Source: UBA9926 sp023261215 (GTDB lineage Bacteria; Pseudomonadota; Gammaproteobacteria; Pseudomonadales; Azotimanducaceae). Taken from it: a stretch of 64,000 nucleotides of DNA. The stretch spans positions 1-64,000 of the forward strand of contig JAYPYV010000013.1 in the NCBI GenBank assembly GCA_038136035.1. The letters are read 5' to 3'. Below the pieces are notes generated by a model that did no database searches, was not told where the DNA came from, and was given only the letters and a program-made list of their open reading frames with translations. Position 1 is the first letter of the stretch, and each line of letters begins with the position of its first letter. Below are positions 8,464 through 17,403 of this stretch, piece after piece. The position numbers and the translations under genes are program-made.

Positions 8464-11154
8464 CTACTGTAAGTCGTATGAAACGCGCAATCCAATAGTT
8501 CTTGGGCGATTGGTGGTGACTCTCTCAAAGAAGTCTTGGCGGTTGATGTGCAGTTGCGCACGTTCATCCGTCAAGTTACTTGCGAAGAGTTCGACACCCC
8601 AGCCATTGTCCAGGCTCGCAACGCCAATTGAGCCGTCTAGAATACCGTAGCTGTCCTGCATGGTGTTGGGCTCGTCCGCTGTGTCAACGATCGAGTTGAG
8701 GGCCTCGCCCGCATACTTGTAGCCAAACTGCCAGTGGGCGCCTAGATCACTGTTCAATTCCCATTCATAACGGGCGCGTACACTGAACTGCGTTTCGGGC
8801 GTCAGTGGCAGCATGCTGCCCGCGTCGGCTACCACGATGTCAAATGCCGGGTCGACGTAAACCAATTCCGTATCGTTAAACGAGGCCGCCGCAAATACCG
8901 TGAGGTTGTCATTGACCGCCCACGCCATATCCATTTCCAGCCCCATGATTTCAGCGTCACCGCCGTTATCAACGATGGTCAGAATGGAGATGTTCTGTGA
9001 ATCGAACTGCGAAACTTGGATGTCTTGCCAGTCAATTTTGTACACGGCGCCATTGAGTCGCAATGAGCCATCGAGAAGCGTGGTCTTAACGCCCAACTCC
9101 ATATTTTCAAGAGAGTCAGATTCGAATACATAGGGTAGGCAGTATCCGGGGAATCCGGTCGACGGATTACTGTTGATGGCGGCGCTCGTCCCACAGGCCG
9201 TCCCATCATCTCGAACGTTGTTCGCGCTCGCGTTGTACACACCCGCCTTGGCGGCTGCTCGGTTAAAGCCAGGGGGGCGATACCCTTCCGACCAGGTGGC
9301 AAAGACCAGGGTGTCGGAGTCTTCGGGTTGCCATGATGCCGTGAAACGCATGATCGTGTCGGTCACATTGAGGGGCTGCAACTCCGCAAAGTTGGTTTGA
9401 TAATCACGACCGCCAGTTAGGGCAGGTCGAATATCATTGTTGGGGTCGTTATCATCGACAAAGAGTGGGCGATTACCGTAGCGCCAGGCACCGTAGCCAG
9501 TAAACCCATAATCCAAGTCATAGTATCGAGCACCAATGGCGATCGACAACGCGTCAGTCACGGCGAACGAGATTTCACCGAAGATGGCGGTCTGTTTCTC
9601 GGTCCTTGTGTTGTCATTCCTGAATTGCGTTGAGTCGGTGACGCGTCCACGTGCGTTGGCTTCAGAGTTTGTGAACGTGCCGCTCGTTCGGATGTCAATG
9701 GGTGAAAAGCCAGCATCAATCGGCGCTTGATAGTTGAAGTCCCCGATGTGCAGGATTTCAAAGTCCTCGAAGAAGACGCCGCCTTGCATGTTGAGTCGAC
9801 CGTCAAAGTTTGTGGCGACGCGAAGTTCGTGGGTCCAGCGCTGGTTTTCGTTCTCAATTCTCGCCGCGTTGGCGGGCGTACCACATTCAATCACACCGGG
9901 ATCGCCACCGATGGTGGGATCAAACGTGTAGAAGGTGCTTGGGTCATAGTCGGTGTTGTAGCCGGTGCCGAGCCCATTGTAGTAACCGCCAACGAGATAC
10001 TCGCACTGGTAGCCTGAGATGAATGCACCAATGTTCGTGTAGCCCGTGTAATCAATGTTGGCTGTGACATCTCGGTCGAGAAAGGCGCCCGTGTAGATGA
10101 CATCTAGGTCGCCGAATGAGCCCTCAAGCGTCCACGCTGTTTGGTTGAATTCATCGTCCAGGAAATCATCCGTAAATCTAGACACTTGTAAGTCGTCTAA
10201 GAGGGGGTCGTAGTCGAAAACACCTTCGGTCGACAGCGACTGCGCGGTGTGTTGAATCAAGAGTCCCCAGTTGTCGGAGATCATGTACTTCAAGCCAAGC
10301 CGCATGCCTGCATAGTGTGCATCGTTGAAATCATCCTCAACCAATGCCGCATTGTTTGCGATGGTTTTATGAACAGGCACGGTGAGACCACCTTCGCCCA
10401 CAACCGTCCCATTAGCAAAAACGGTGCCTTCAGCATAAGTGACGGTGTCTCCGGGAAAGGTTGGGTTGATCGCGTTGTTCGCCTGGAATTCACCAGGGAC
10501 ATTATCGATGAACCCGCCCTGCCGATCGTTGTAGAGCGCGACTCGAACAGCCATTTTTCCGTCGATGATGGGTAGGTTCAGCATGACTTCGGCTGAATTG
10601 CTGTCCTCGCCGCCTGATGTGCTGGACCAACTGCCATTAAAGGATGCGTCGAACTGGTCGAGGACGGGCTTTGCAGTGATCAAACGAACGGTGCCCGCCA
10701 TTGAGCTTGCGCCATAAAGCGTTCCCTGTGGCCCGGGCAACACTTCGATCCGCTCCATATCGCTGATGTAGACATCAAGGTTGCGCCCACCGGCGGTGAC
10801 CGGCTGTTCGTCAAGATAGAGGGCGACGTTGGGTGCGGACCCTTGGGATTCAGCGACGGTAATATTGATGGCATCGACGGCGGCACCTCGAATGTAGATT
10901 TCATTCTGGCCTGGGCCTCGACCGCCGGCATTCACGTTGGGAAGGTATTGCACGTAATCTGCGAACTCTTGAATGTTCTGATCTTCGAGTTCCTTTGCGC
11001 CGATGGCTTGAATGGTGACCGGCGCATCCTGAAGAGGCACAGCGCGCTTGGTGGCTGTGACGACGATTTCTTCCAATTCAGCCGAGGCCTGGGGTGCGGT
11101 CGCGGCTGCGATGGCGGAGAGTACAGCAAGGTGCAATTTCTTCTTTTGAAACAT
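8464..11154 (-). CDS. TonB-dependent outer-membrane receptor
   Basis: Outer-membrane active-transport receptor, 896 aa. A signal peptide (Lys-rich start, hydrophobic LAVLSAIAAAT, cleavage near QASA) is followed by the TonB box ELEEIVVTATKR, a plug domain (PVTIQAIGAKEL, VLPGPQGTLYGASSMAGTV) and a long beta barrel ending GLRVSYDLQ, the usual C-terminal strand. Large extracellular loops rich in Asn, Asp and Gly lie in the barrel. The ligand is not evident: there is no riboswitch or Fur box in the leader, only a 16-bp palindrome and an octamer repeat upstream. The gene leads a minus-strand string with a TPR-sulfotransferase. ATG 11154 follows a weak purine stretch. Confidence 0.95.
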   Translation of the reverse strand: MFQKKKLHLAVLSAIAAATAPQASAELEEIVVTATKRAVPLQDAPVTIQAIGAKELEDQNIQEFADYVQYLPNVNAGGRGPGQNEIYIRGAAVDAINITVAESQGSAPNVALYLDEQPVTAGGRNLDVYISDMERIEVLPGPQGTLYGASSMAGTVRLITAKPVLDQFDASFNGSWSSTSGGEDSNSAEVMLNLPIIDGKMAVRVALYNDRQGGFIDNVPGEFQANNAINPTFPGDTVTYAEGTVFANGTVVGEGGLTVPVHKTIANNAALVEDDFNDAHYAGMRLGLKYMISDNWGLLIQHTAQSLSTEGVFDYDPLLDDLQVSRFTDDFLDDEFNQTAWTLEGSFGDLDVIYTGAFLDRDVTANIDYTGYTNIGAFISGYQCEYLVGGYYNGLGTGYNTDYDPSTFYTFDPTIGGDPGVIECGTPANAARIENENQRWTHELRVATNFDGRLNMQGGVFFEDFEILHIGDFNYQAPIDAGFSPIDIRTSGTFTNSEANARGRVTDSTQFRNDNTRTEKQTAIFGEISFAVTDALSIAIGARYYDLDYGFTGYGAWRYGNRPLFVDDNDPNNDIRPALTGGRDYQTNFAELQPLNVTDTIMRFTASWQPEDSDTLVFATWSEGYRPPGFNRAAAKAGVYNASANNVRDDGTACGTSAAINSNPSTGFPGYCLPYVFESDSLENMELGVKTTLLDGSLRLNGAVYKIDWQDIQVSQFDSQNISILTIVDNGGDAEIMGLEMDMAWAVNDNLTVFAAASFNDTELVYVDPAFDIVVADAGSMLPLTPETQFSVRARYEWELNSDLGAHWQFGYKYAGEALNSIVDTADEPNTMQDSYGILDGSIGVASLDNGWGVELFASNLTDERAQLHINRQDFFERVTTNRPRTIGLRVSYDLQ

Positions 11155-11288
11155 GATCAGTCCTGTTGGTGCGTGGGCGTAGTGTACAGATATTTAGAAC
11201 TCAATTCATTAAATACGAAGAATTTGGCATAAAGACCATATAAAACAGTCTATTAGCGCGAGAATTTGATTGAATCTGATGTTCTAAA

Positions 11289-11304
11289 AATTTGATATCA
11301 AATT
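11289..11304. promoter_or_regulatory. Perfect 16-bp palindrome upstream of TonB receptor
   Basis: AATTTGATATCAAATT is perfectly self-complementary and lies 135-150 bases ahead of the receptor start codon in an AT-rich leader. It has the size and symmetry of an operator for a dimeric repressor. No regulator gene adjoins it, so the protein that binds is unknown. Only the sequence symmetry supports this. Confidence 0.4.
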
Positions 11305-11321
11305 AAATTTATCTGAAACCA

Positions 11322-11365
11322 AAGACGCCAAGACGCCAAGACGCCAAGACGCCAAGAGGCCAAGG
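11322..11365. repeat. Octamer tandem repeat (AAGACGCC)n
   Basis: Four exact copies of AAGACGCC (11322-11353) followed by one variant, AAGAGGCC, and a partial unit. It lies between the BCCT transporter and the receptor, upstream of the receptor gene, 18 bases beyond the palindrome. Tandem units of this size change copy number by strand slippage. A second octamer array with a different unit lies at 48 kb. Confidence 0.85.
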
Positions 11366-11496
11366 AGCGAACGAATCGAAAAACAAATAGGCGAAGAAGG
11401 GTTGATGTGTTTTGGCGTAGCAGCGGCTCGTGTTGTCAATGCCCGGCGGTCAGGGATCCCATGCTCAGCCCATGGAGAGGCATCAGAGCCGACGCA

Positions 11497-13113
11497 TCAC
11501 GATGTGCTCGGGTCCCTGAGAAGTTCTCGTTCTTTCAGTAATCCGAGGACGAGGCTGATCGCCATGAGGATGATGATTAGGGTGAAAGGGAACGCGGTGG
11601 CCAGAGCGAGCGCTTGGACCGAATTCAACCCCCCGCCCAAGAGAAGCGCGATACCGATCATCGCGAGCGCACAGCACCAAAAGACGCGTTGCGTCACCGG
11701 CGTTCGGGTTTTGCCTCCCGCGGCCATGGTGTCGACGACCAGCGAGCCGGAGTCCATCGATGTGACAAAGAAGATGATGACGAGCACCAGACCCACGATG
11801 GACGTCACTTCCGCGAGTGGCAGTTGCTCGAGAAAAATAAACAACGTGAGCTCGGGCTGAAAATTGCGAACACTGTCAGCTACCGCGGTCGCGCCATGAG
11901 TAAAGTAGTTCACCATGGCGGTTTGGCCAAAGATGGTCATCCAGATGAGAAATATCATCGACGGTGCAATGAGCGCGCCAACCACAAATTCTCTGATGGT
12001 GCGACCGGTTGAGATTCTGGCGATGAACAATCCTACAAACGGTGAGAAGGCAATCCACCATGCCCAATAGAAAGTAGTCCAATCATGCATGTAGTAGAAA
12101 TCGGTTCGACCTGCCCAGGTGCTAAGTTCGGGTAAATACGAGAGATAGGCCCAACCTGAAGTCACGATGTGTTCGAGCGTGCTCCAAATTGGGGTCGTCA
12201 TCAGCACGAAGAAGCCGAGCGCAGTTGCCGTCAACATGTTGAGTTCGCTCAGTAGCTTGATGCCACCGTCGAGGCCTCGAAGCACGGAGAAAAGCGCGAG
12301 CGCGGTGATGACCGCAATGAGCGCCATTTGCACCAGGCTAGAGTCTGCGACCCCGAATAGGTAGCGAAGTCCACCCGAGGCTTGTTCTGCGCCGTAACCG
12401 AGCGAAGTAGCAAGACCAAAGAGCGTCGCGAAAATCGCAAGAATGTCAACGATGTGACCAGGCCAGCCCCAGATGCGCTCGCCAAAAATCGGGTAGAGCG
12501 CGGAGCGCATCAGCAATGGCAGTGATTTGTTATAACAAAAAAAGGACAGAGACAGCCCGACCACGGCGTAGACCGCCCATGGATGAAAGGCCCAGTGATA
12601 CAGCGTCGCAGCCATCGCGAGGGCTTGAGTCTCCTCTAGCCCAAGATCGGTGATATTGAGCGGTAGTCGCAACGCATGATTCATGGGCTCTAGGACGCCA
12701 TAAAACATAATGCCAATACCGATCCCAGCGGCGAACAACATGGCCACCCAGCTAAGCAGGCTATATCTTGCTTCGGCCTTTGGGCCACCAATTCGAATGC
12801 GACCCAGCGGCGATGCTGCAAGCGCGATACAGAACAGCAGGAAAAAGTTCATGCTGTATACAAAAAACCAATCGAGTTTTGTGGTCAGCCACACCCTCAG
12901 CGAACCGAACCATTCAGCGGCCACTTGAGGGAAGAGCAGCGTTAGCACGACAAAAATGACCGTAACGCTGCTGCTCAAAATAAACACGGGGTTATGGATG
13001 TCGAGCCCGAAAGCCTCGATGTTGTCCTGCCCCACTTCGTAGTCAGACGTATAGACGTCTTCGGTTCCTTGGGCCTCAATTGAGGCGTCGGTCTTGGAAG
13101 ACAAAGATCTCAC
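11497..13113 (-). CDS. BCCT family transporter (betaine/choline/carnitine type)
   Basis: Inner-membrane secondary transporter of 538 aa, normally sodium- or proton-coupled, for quaternary ammonium compounds such as betaine, choline, carnitine or DMSP. Twelve hydrophobic segments are visible. Family hallmarks are seen: the glycine-rich GIGIMFYGVLEP in TM3 and the diagnostic HDWTTFYWAWWIAFSPFVG and ARISTGRTIREF around TM8. The N-terminal 40 residues are polar and cytoplasmic; the short C-terminal tail (LLKERELLRDPSTS) lacks the long positively charged sensor of BetP. The start is GTG 13113 because an in-frame stop lies just upstream; no Shine-Dalgarno is visible. Probable role: osmolyte uptake or DMSP/betaine catabolism. 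Confidence 0.95.
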   Translation of the reverse strand: MRSLSSKTDASIEAQGTEDVYTSDYEVGQDNIEAFGLDIHNPVFILSSSVTVIFVVLTLLFPQVAAEWFGSLRVWLTTKLDWFFVYSMNFFLLFCIALAASPLGRIRIGGPKAEARYSLLSWVAMLFAAGIGIGIMFYGVLEPMNHALRLPLNITDLGLEETQALAMAATLYHWAFHPWAVYAVVGLSLSFFCYNKSLPLLMRSALYPIFGERIWGWPGHIVDILAIFATLFGLATSLGYGAEQASGGLRYLFGVADSSLVQMALIAVITALALFSVLRGLDGGIKLLSELNMLTATALGFFVLMTTPIWSTLEHIVTSGWAYLSYLPELSTWAGRTDFYYMHDWTTFYWAWWIAFSPFVGLFIARISTGRTIREFVVGALIAPSMIFLIWMTIFGQTAMVNYFTHGATAVADSVRNFQPELTLFIFLEQLPLAEVTSIVGLVLVIIFFVTSMDSGSLVVDTMAAGGKTRTPVTQRVFWCCALAMIGIALLLGGGLNSVQALALATAFPFTLIIILMAISLVLGLLKERELLRDPSTS

Positions 13114-13126
13114 CAGCTGAAATGAG

Positions 13127-13156
13127 TAGGGGACCCTAACATGTTGCCCCTAGGGT
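13127..13156 (-). promoter_or_regulatory. Overlapping alternative hairpins in BCCT leader
   Basis: TAGGGG (13127-13132) can pair with CCCCTA (13147-13152), and ACCCTA (13133-13138) can pair with TAGGGT (13151-13156). The two stems share bases, so they exclude each other. They lie 14-43 bases upstream of the GTG start of the BCCT gene, which lacks a clear ribosome-binding site. Short stems; chance is possible. Confidence 0.25.
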
Positions 13157-13319
13157 GTCACATCAGGGGGCTCGGACAGCGACTGAAGATCGAGCGGCAC
13201 GCAGCTGAACCCTCGGCGTCGGTCGGCCAGCAATCCAAGGTTTGACTTGGCGAGGCAGGTTCCTTGCGTTTGATGATTGGGGGCCGCAGCGCGCTTGACG
13301 CAGAGCGCTGCCGCTGGAT

Positions 13320-14111
13320 TTAGCGACCCTTGAAGTTCGGTGCTCGCTTTGCGAGAAAGGCTTGAATCCCCTCCTGGCCATCCTCTCCCACCGCGCAGCT
13401 TGCGATCTCTCGAGTCTCAAGTTCCATCTGAGTTTCAAGGCTGGTGTGGGAGCTTTCGTTCAGAAGTCGTTTGACCGAACCAAAAGCTCTCGTTGGACCG
13501 GACATCACTTCGCCAACACACTGCGCCACTGCGGATTCAAACGACTCGGCAGGCACGGCCTGATTGATCAACCCCCAGGACACAGCCTCCTCAGCACTCA
13601 GAACTCGGTTGGTGAGCATGAGTTCACGCGCTTTTCTGTCTCCAATGCGCCTGGGCAGGAAGTAAGTTGAGCTCCCATCGGGTGACAATCCAGCCTTGGT
13701 ATAGGCTGACGTAAATTTCGCGGTATCCACTGCGATCGCCAAATCGGCAGCGACACAGAGACTTAACCCCGCGCCTGCCGCGGTACCCTGAACCGCGCAC
13801 ACCACGGGTGCATCCAGTCGAGTGAGACGACTGATGGCGATGTGAAGATCACCCGCCATGGTGCGAATGAGTCGTCCAACCTCTTGGCCAGCCTCGGCAA
13901 ATTCCGCGATATCGCCGCCGGCGCAAAAGAGTTTACCGGTCGATCTGATCAATACGCAGCGAAGATCGCTTTGCTCTGCGAGGCGGGTTGCGGCATCACT
14001 TAATTCCTTGGCCATCAACGGATTCATCGCATTGGCTTGGTCAGGCCGATTCAAGGTCAGCGTGGCGAGCCCTTGCTCGAGCTGAAGTGTGATGGTTTCA
14101 AAGCTGCTCAT
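13320..14111 (-). CDS. Enoyl-CoA hydratase/isomerase (PaaG-like crotonase)
   Basis: Crotonase-fold protein of 263 aa acting on acyl-CoA thioesters. Seen: TLTLNRPDQANAMN at the N-terminus, the CoA-binding oxyanion segment LFCAGGDIAEF, and GTAAGAGLSLCVAADLAIA. The first classical hydratase Glu is replaced (GTAAGAG), and the second position lies in KAGLSPDGSSTYFLPR, where Asp is the only acid, as in PaaG-type isomerases. A double-bond shift is therefore likelier than water addition. ATG 14111 is chosen over the longer frame to 14183 because it begins the standard beta strand and has a purine-rich GAAGAGA ahead. It sits alone between the BCCT gene and a long intergenic region. Confidence 0.9.
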   Translation of the reverse strand: MSSFETITLQLEQGLATLTLNRPDQANAMNPLMAKELSDAATRLAEQSDLRCVLIRSTGKLFCAGGDIAEFAEAGQEVGRLIRTMAGDLHIAISRLTRLDAPVVCAVQGTAAGAGLSLCVAADLAIAVDTAKFTSAYTKAGLSPDGSSTYFLPRRIGDRKARELMLTNRVLSAEEAVSWGLINQAVPAESFESAVAQCVGEVMSGPTRAFGSVKRLLNESSHTSLETQMELETREIASCAVGEDGQEGIQAFLAKRAPNFKGR

Positions 14112-14702
14112 GGTCGATCTCTTCTCTAGGGTGCGGTTCTGGCACGCAATAGGTGATTCTAGCACCGGGCGCGTCTTGCTCATCCGTCATCGTGCGCTAA
14201 CTCTACGCATCGAATCAAGACTGGGCGCCTGATGCATTGTGCTCAGCACGTGCTGCGGGCGCCTCGTAACACCAAATTGAAAGGCCTTCGGCGTCTCTGC
14301 ATCGACTGACGGAGTCGAAGCGGTCTTACCATTCCGCATGACTGGGGCTTTTGGCGGTCTCGCTTCAATCGCGATCTTTCTGAGAGATGGTGTCCGCGCG
14401 TGGCTTCCACTTCGGACGATTAACCCGTGGCTAGAGGCCCTCGGCAAGCGCTTCCCCACGAGACTCAAATTTAGAGGACGTTTCAGGGGCCATGACTTTG
14501 CCGATCGAGGCGTGGGTTCAAACCCATTCATCGCGATGTCGAAAGTGGTCTTTTTGCGTGACGCTTTTTCATGACTCTTTTTGCATAAGGCTTTTTGCTT
14601 AACTCTTTTTGCATAGTATGGTGGGCAGACCTTGAATATCTGCTAAAAAGTGAGGGCGCTGATCGAAGACGCAGCGACAGACCCTAGCCAAGGACAAACC
14701 TG
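14112..14702. other. Long divergent intergenic region
   Basis: About 590 bases between the divergent crotonase and CYP153-type genes. Open frames at 14187-14531 (minus) and 14338-14574 (plus) show no motif, no good start and odd composition, so I do not call them. The right third carries the CTTTTTGC repeats listed separately. It must also hold promoters for both neighbours. Confidence 0.4.
14550..14612. repeat. CTTTTTGC repeats at 13-14 bp spacing
   Basis: CTTTTTGC-like units begin at 14550, 14564 (variant CTTTTTCA), 14577, 14591 and 14605, giving spacings of 14, 13, 14 and 14 bases. Between them lie short variable linkers. The array lies 90-150 bases ahead of the CYP153-type P450 start. 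It may be a decayed minisatellite or a row of protein-binding sites on nearly the same helix face only every third unit. Confidence 0.65.
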
Positions 14703-15971
14703 ATGAGTGAGGATGCAATGCCAGAAGCAATCAACCCAGTCGCCGACTTGGCACCCAGACCCGATGCACAGATGGCGTCGGTTGATGAATTCGATTTGAT
14801 GCGCCCGGACCTCTTTCACGGCGACTACCACGTCGATTTATTTAAGCGATTGAGGGACGAGGCGCCCGTGATCAGTCAAGACGTTGAAGATCTTGGTCGG
14901 GTTTGGCATGTCACGCGGTTCGAAGACATCATGGCGGTGGACACCAATCACGCCGACTTTTCATCCGACGGTTCGATTGTCGCCACAGACCAGGAAGAGG
15001 ATTTTCCGCTGCCGATGTTCATTGCGATGGATCCACCAAAGCACGATCAGCAGCGGCGGGAGGTCAGTGGTGTGGTGGCACCCCGTAACCTAGCCAGCAT
15101 GGAAGCGTTGATTCGTCAGCGTTGTCGGAAGATATTGTCCGAGCTGCCAAGAGGGGAAACCTTTAACTGGGTTGACCTCGTTTCGATCGAGCTTACGACG
15201 CAAATGTTGGCGACGCTCTTTGATTTCCCCTTCGAGGATCGTCGAAAACTGACCCGCTGGAGTGATGTGGCCACTGCGGATGAACAAAGTGGCCTTGTGG
15301 AGAGTGAAGACGCGCGGCGAGCAGAGCTCATTGAATGCCTGACTTACTTCACCGAATTGTGGAATCAGCGCGTGAATGCCCCGCCCGCAAACGACCTGAT
15401 CTCGATGCTTGCACATGGCGAGTCCACAAAAAACATGGACCCCATGGAATACCTGGGCAATCTAATTTTGTTAATTGTTGGTGGTAATGACACCACGCGT
15501 AATTCGATTTCGGGTGGCGTTCGGTTTTTGAATGAAAATCCTGATGAGTTTGCAAAGCTCAAAGCCAATCCCAGCCTGATTCCGAATATGGTCCCGGAAA
15601 TCATTCGCTACCAAACGCCGCTCGCATATATGCGTCGCACCACAACGCGTCCTGTTGAGATTGCTGGGCGATCGATTCCCGAAGGTGAACGCATTTTGAT
15701 GTGGTACGTCTCAGGCAATCGCGATGAACGTGCGATTCAAAATCCCGATGCGTTCTTAATTGACCGAGCCCGATCTCGGCAGCATCTCAGTTTTGGTTTC
15801 GGCATCCATCGCTGTATGGGGAATCGACTCGCGGAGATGCAATTGAGGATATTGTGGGAAGAGATTCTTGCGCAATTTGATCGCGTCGAATTGGTGGGCG
15901 AGCCTGAGTACGTGAATTCGAACTTCGTGAAGGGATACACCTCGTTGCCTGTGGTTGTTTTTGATCGTTAG
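14703..15971 (+). CDS. CYP153-type cytochrome P450 (terminal alkane/fatty-acid hydroxylase)
   Basis: Soluble P450 of 422 aa. Its features match the CYP153 alkane hydroxylase group as I know it: I-helix LIVGGNDTTRNSISGGV (GGNDTT at 260-265), Glu299-x-x-Arg302 in PEIIRYQTPLAYMRR, MWYVSGNRDERAI, and the haem loop LSFGFGIHRCMGNRLAEMQ with Cys371. CYP153 enzymes oxidise the terminal carbon of medium-chain alkanes, cyclic alkanes or fatty acids, and need a ferredoxin and an FAD ferredoxin reductase. These normally adjoin the gene but are absent here, so they must be encoded elsewhere. ATG 14718 is an alternative start. The oxidoreductase 11 bases downstream is of amine-oxidase type and is not a ferredoxin reductase. 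Confidence 0.93.
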   Translation: MSEDAMPEAINPVADLAPRPDAQMASVDEFDLMRPDLFHGDYHVDLFKRLRDEAPVISQDVEDLGRVWHVTRFEDIMAVDTNHADFSSDGSIVATDQEEDFPLPMFIAMDPPKHDQQRREVSGVVAPRNLASMEALIRQRCRKILSELPRGETFNWVDLVSIELTTQMLATLFDFPFEDRRKLTRWSDVATADEQSGLVESEDARRAELIECLTYFTELWNQRVNAPPANDLISMLAHGESTKNMDPMEYLGNLILLIVGGNDTTRNSISGGVRFLNENPDEFAKLKANPSLIPNMVPEIIRYQTPLAYMRRTTTRPVEIAGRSIPEGERILMWYVSGNRDERAIQNPDAFLIDRARSRQHLSFGFGIHRCMGNRLAEMQLRILWEEILAQFDRVELVGEPEYVNSNFVKGYTSLPVVVFDR

Positions 15972-15982
15972 ATCAGCGCTTT

Positions 15983-17383
15983 ATGGTTGACGTGACGTCA
16001 GAGCGACCGGCGCCGGGCGCTGATTTCGGTCCTAGTTTGTGGGCTGAAGCCCTCAGTCATCATCGAGAGAAGACCCAACCAGCTGCCGACCTACCGACCC
16101 AAGCGGATGTGGTCATTGTGGGGGGTGGATTTTCCGGTCTTTGGACGGCCTACTATTTATCCCTCGCTGATCCCCATCGATCGATCACCTTGCTCGAAGC
16201 TGAGCATGTGGGATTTGGCGCCAGTGGTCGAAATGGTGGATGGTGTATGGGGTGGGCAGAAGGTATCGATGCCTTGCTCGAGCGCCCCAAAACCAGGACC
16301 GAGGGGCTTCGTTGGGCTAGGGCCATGCAGTCAACGCTCGGTGAGATCAAGTCGGTGCTTGATCATGAGTCGATTGACTGTGATTTCCACCAAGGCGGAA
16401 CCCTGACCACAGCGACCAACAGAGCGCAATTGGCGCGTCTCCAACGACATCATGATCAGTTGCTCACCTGGGGTTTTGATGAATCTGATTTTCAGTGGCT
16501 GGCACAAAAAGAAGCGCTAGATCGGGCCAGGGTCGAGGGTGCCTTGGGTGCGCAATTGACGCCACACTGCGCGGTCATTCATCCAGCGAAATTGGTTGCC
16601 GGTCTGGCGAGGGTCTTACGCGCTCGTGGGGTGCGTATCTACGAAAGGGTTCGGGTAACCTCAATCAGAGGTTTGATGCTGAGCACGAACCGAGGCAATG
16701 TCGCTTGCGAAACCCTGATCCGAGCGACTGAAGCCTATACGCGGGAGCTTCCTGGCTACGCCCGTTTAGTGGTACCCGTTGTGTCTGCCATGGTGGCAAC
16801 CGCGCCACTCAGCGACGCCTTATGGGCATCGATTGGTCTGGCTGACCGTCCCACCTTTTGCGATGCGCGTCGCGTGACGGTCTATGGTCAGCGCACGCAG
16901 GATGGTCGAATCGCGTTTGGTGCACGGGCTCGTCATGTTCGTGGCACGTCGCTACCCGCACAGTACGCCTCCACCAATCCGATCTTCGAGGAAGTCGAAC
17001 GTGCGCTGTACTCTCTTTTTCCTCAGCTTTCTAACCACGCGATCACGCACCGTTGGGCTGGCGTGCTGGCGATCTCACCCCGGCGTCATCTAGAGGTGGC
17101 ATTCGATCGAGATACCCAGCAAGGACATTTGGGCGGGTATATGGGAGAAGGTGTCGCCGCATCAAACTTTGCCGCGCGGCGCTTGGTCGAGCGCATGATG
17201 AACTTGCCTTCGGATTGGGTCGACGCACCCTTCTACGTGTCGCGGCCGAAAAAATGGATCCCTGATCCTATGCGATCAGCGGGCATCGCGATTGCTCGCC
17301 ACGCCGCTGAACGAGCAGACGCAGCTGAACAAAAAGGCGCAACGTCGCCGTTCTGGGGCAGGGTGTTCAACGCGCTCGTGTAA
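15983..17383 (+). CDS. FAD-dependent oxidoreductase (DAO/amine oxidase family)
   Basis: Flavoprotein of 466 aa in the D-amino-acid oxidase/gamma-glutamylputrescine oxidase group. Seen: a Rossmann FAD-binding motif VVIVGGGFSGLWTAYYL near residues 43-59, ITLLEAEHVGFGASGRNGG (the acid binding the ribose, then the GASGRNGG loop typical of PuuB-like enzymes), and a C-terminal GYMGEGVAASNFAARRL closing the FAD site. It should oxidise a C-N bond of an amine or amino acid with oxygen or another acceptor. It follows the P450 by 11 bases, so the two are probably co-transcribed, although no ribosome-binding site is clear before ATG 15983. Cytoplasmic. Confidence 0.9.
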   Translation: MVDVTSERPAPGADFGPSLWAEALSHHREKTQPAADLPTQADVVIVGGGFSGLWTAYYLSLADPHRSITLLEAEHVGFGASGRNGGWCMGWAEGIDALLERPKTRTEGLRWARAMQSTLGEIKSVLDHESIDCDFHQGGTLTTATNRAQLARLQRHHDQLLTWGFDESDFQWLAQKEALDRARVEGALGAQLTPHCAVIHPAKLVAGLARVLRARGVRIYERVRVTSIRGLMLSTNRGNVACETLIRATEAYTRELPGYARLVVPVVSAMVATAPLSDALWASIGLADRPTFCDARRVTVYGQRTQDGRIAFGARARHVRGTSLPAQYASTNPIFEEVERALYSLFPQLSNHAITHRWAGVLAISPRRHLEVAFDRDTQQGHLGGYMGEGVAASNFAARRLVERMMNLPSDWVDAPFYVSRPKKWIPDPMRSAGIAIARHAAERADAAEQKGATSPFWGRVFNALV

Positions 17384-17403
17384 AGAGTCCGCGCTTAATA
17401 CCG

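Larger units (their letters stand above)
11155..11496. other. Receptor leader and intergenic region
   Basis: About 340 bases holding the AT-rich upstream region of the TonB receptor, the 16-bp palindrome and the octamer repeat. The BCCT gene ends at the right edge. I see no convincing small gene and no clear -35/-10 pair. Confidence 0.5.

Noticed and set aside
14187..14531. 114-codon minus-strand frame in the divergent region
   Set aside because: Composition rich in Arg, Pro and Ser with no fold pattern; looks like chance in GC-rich DNA.
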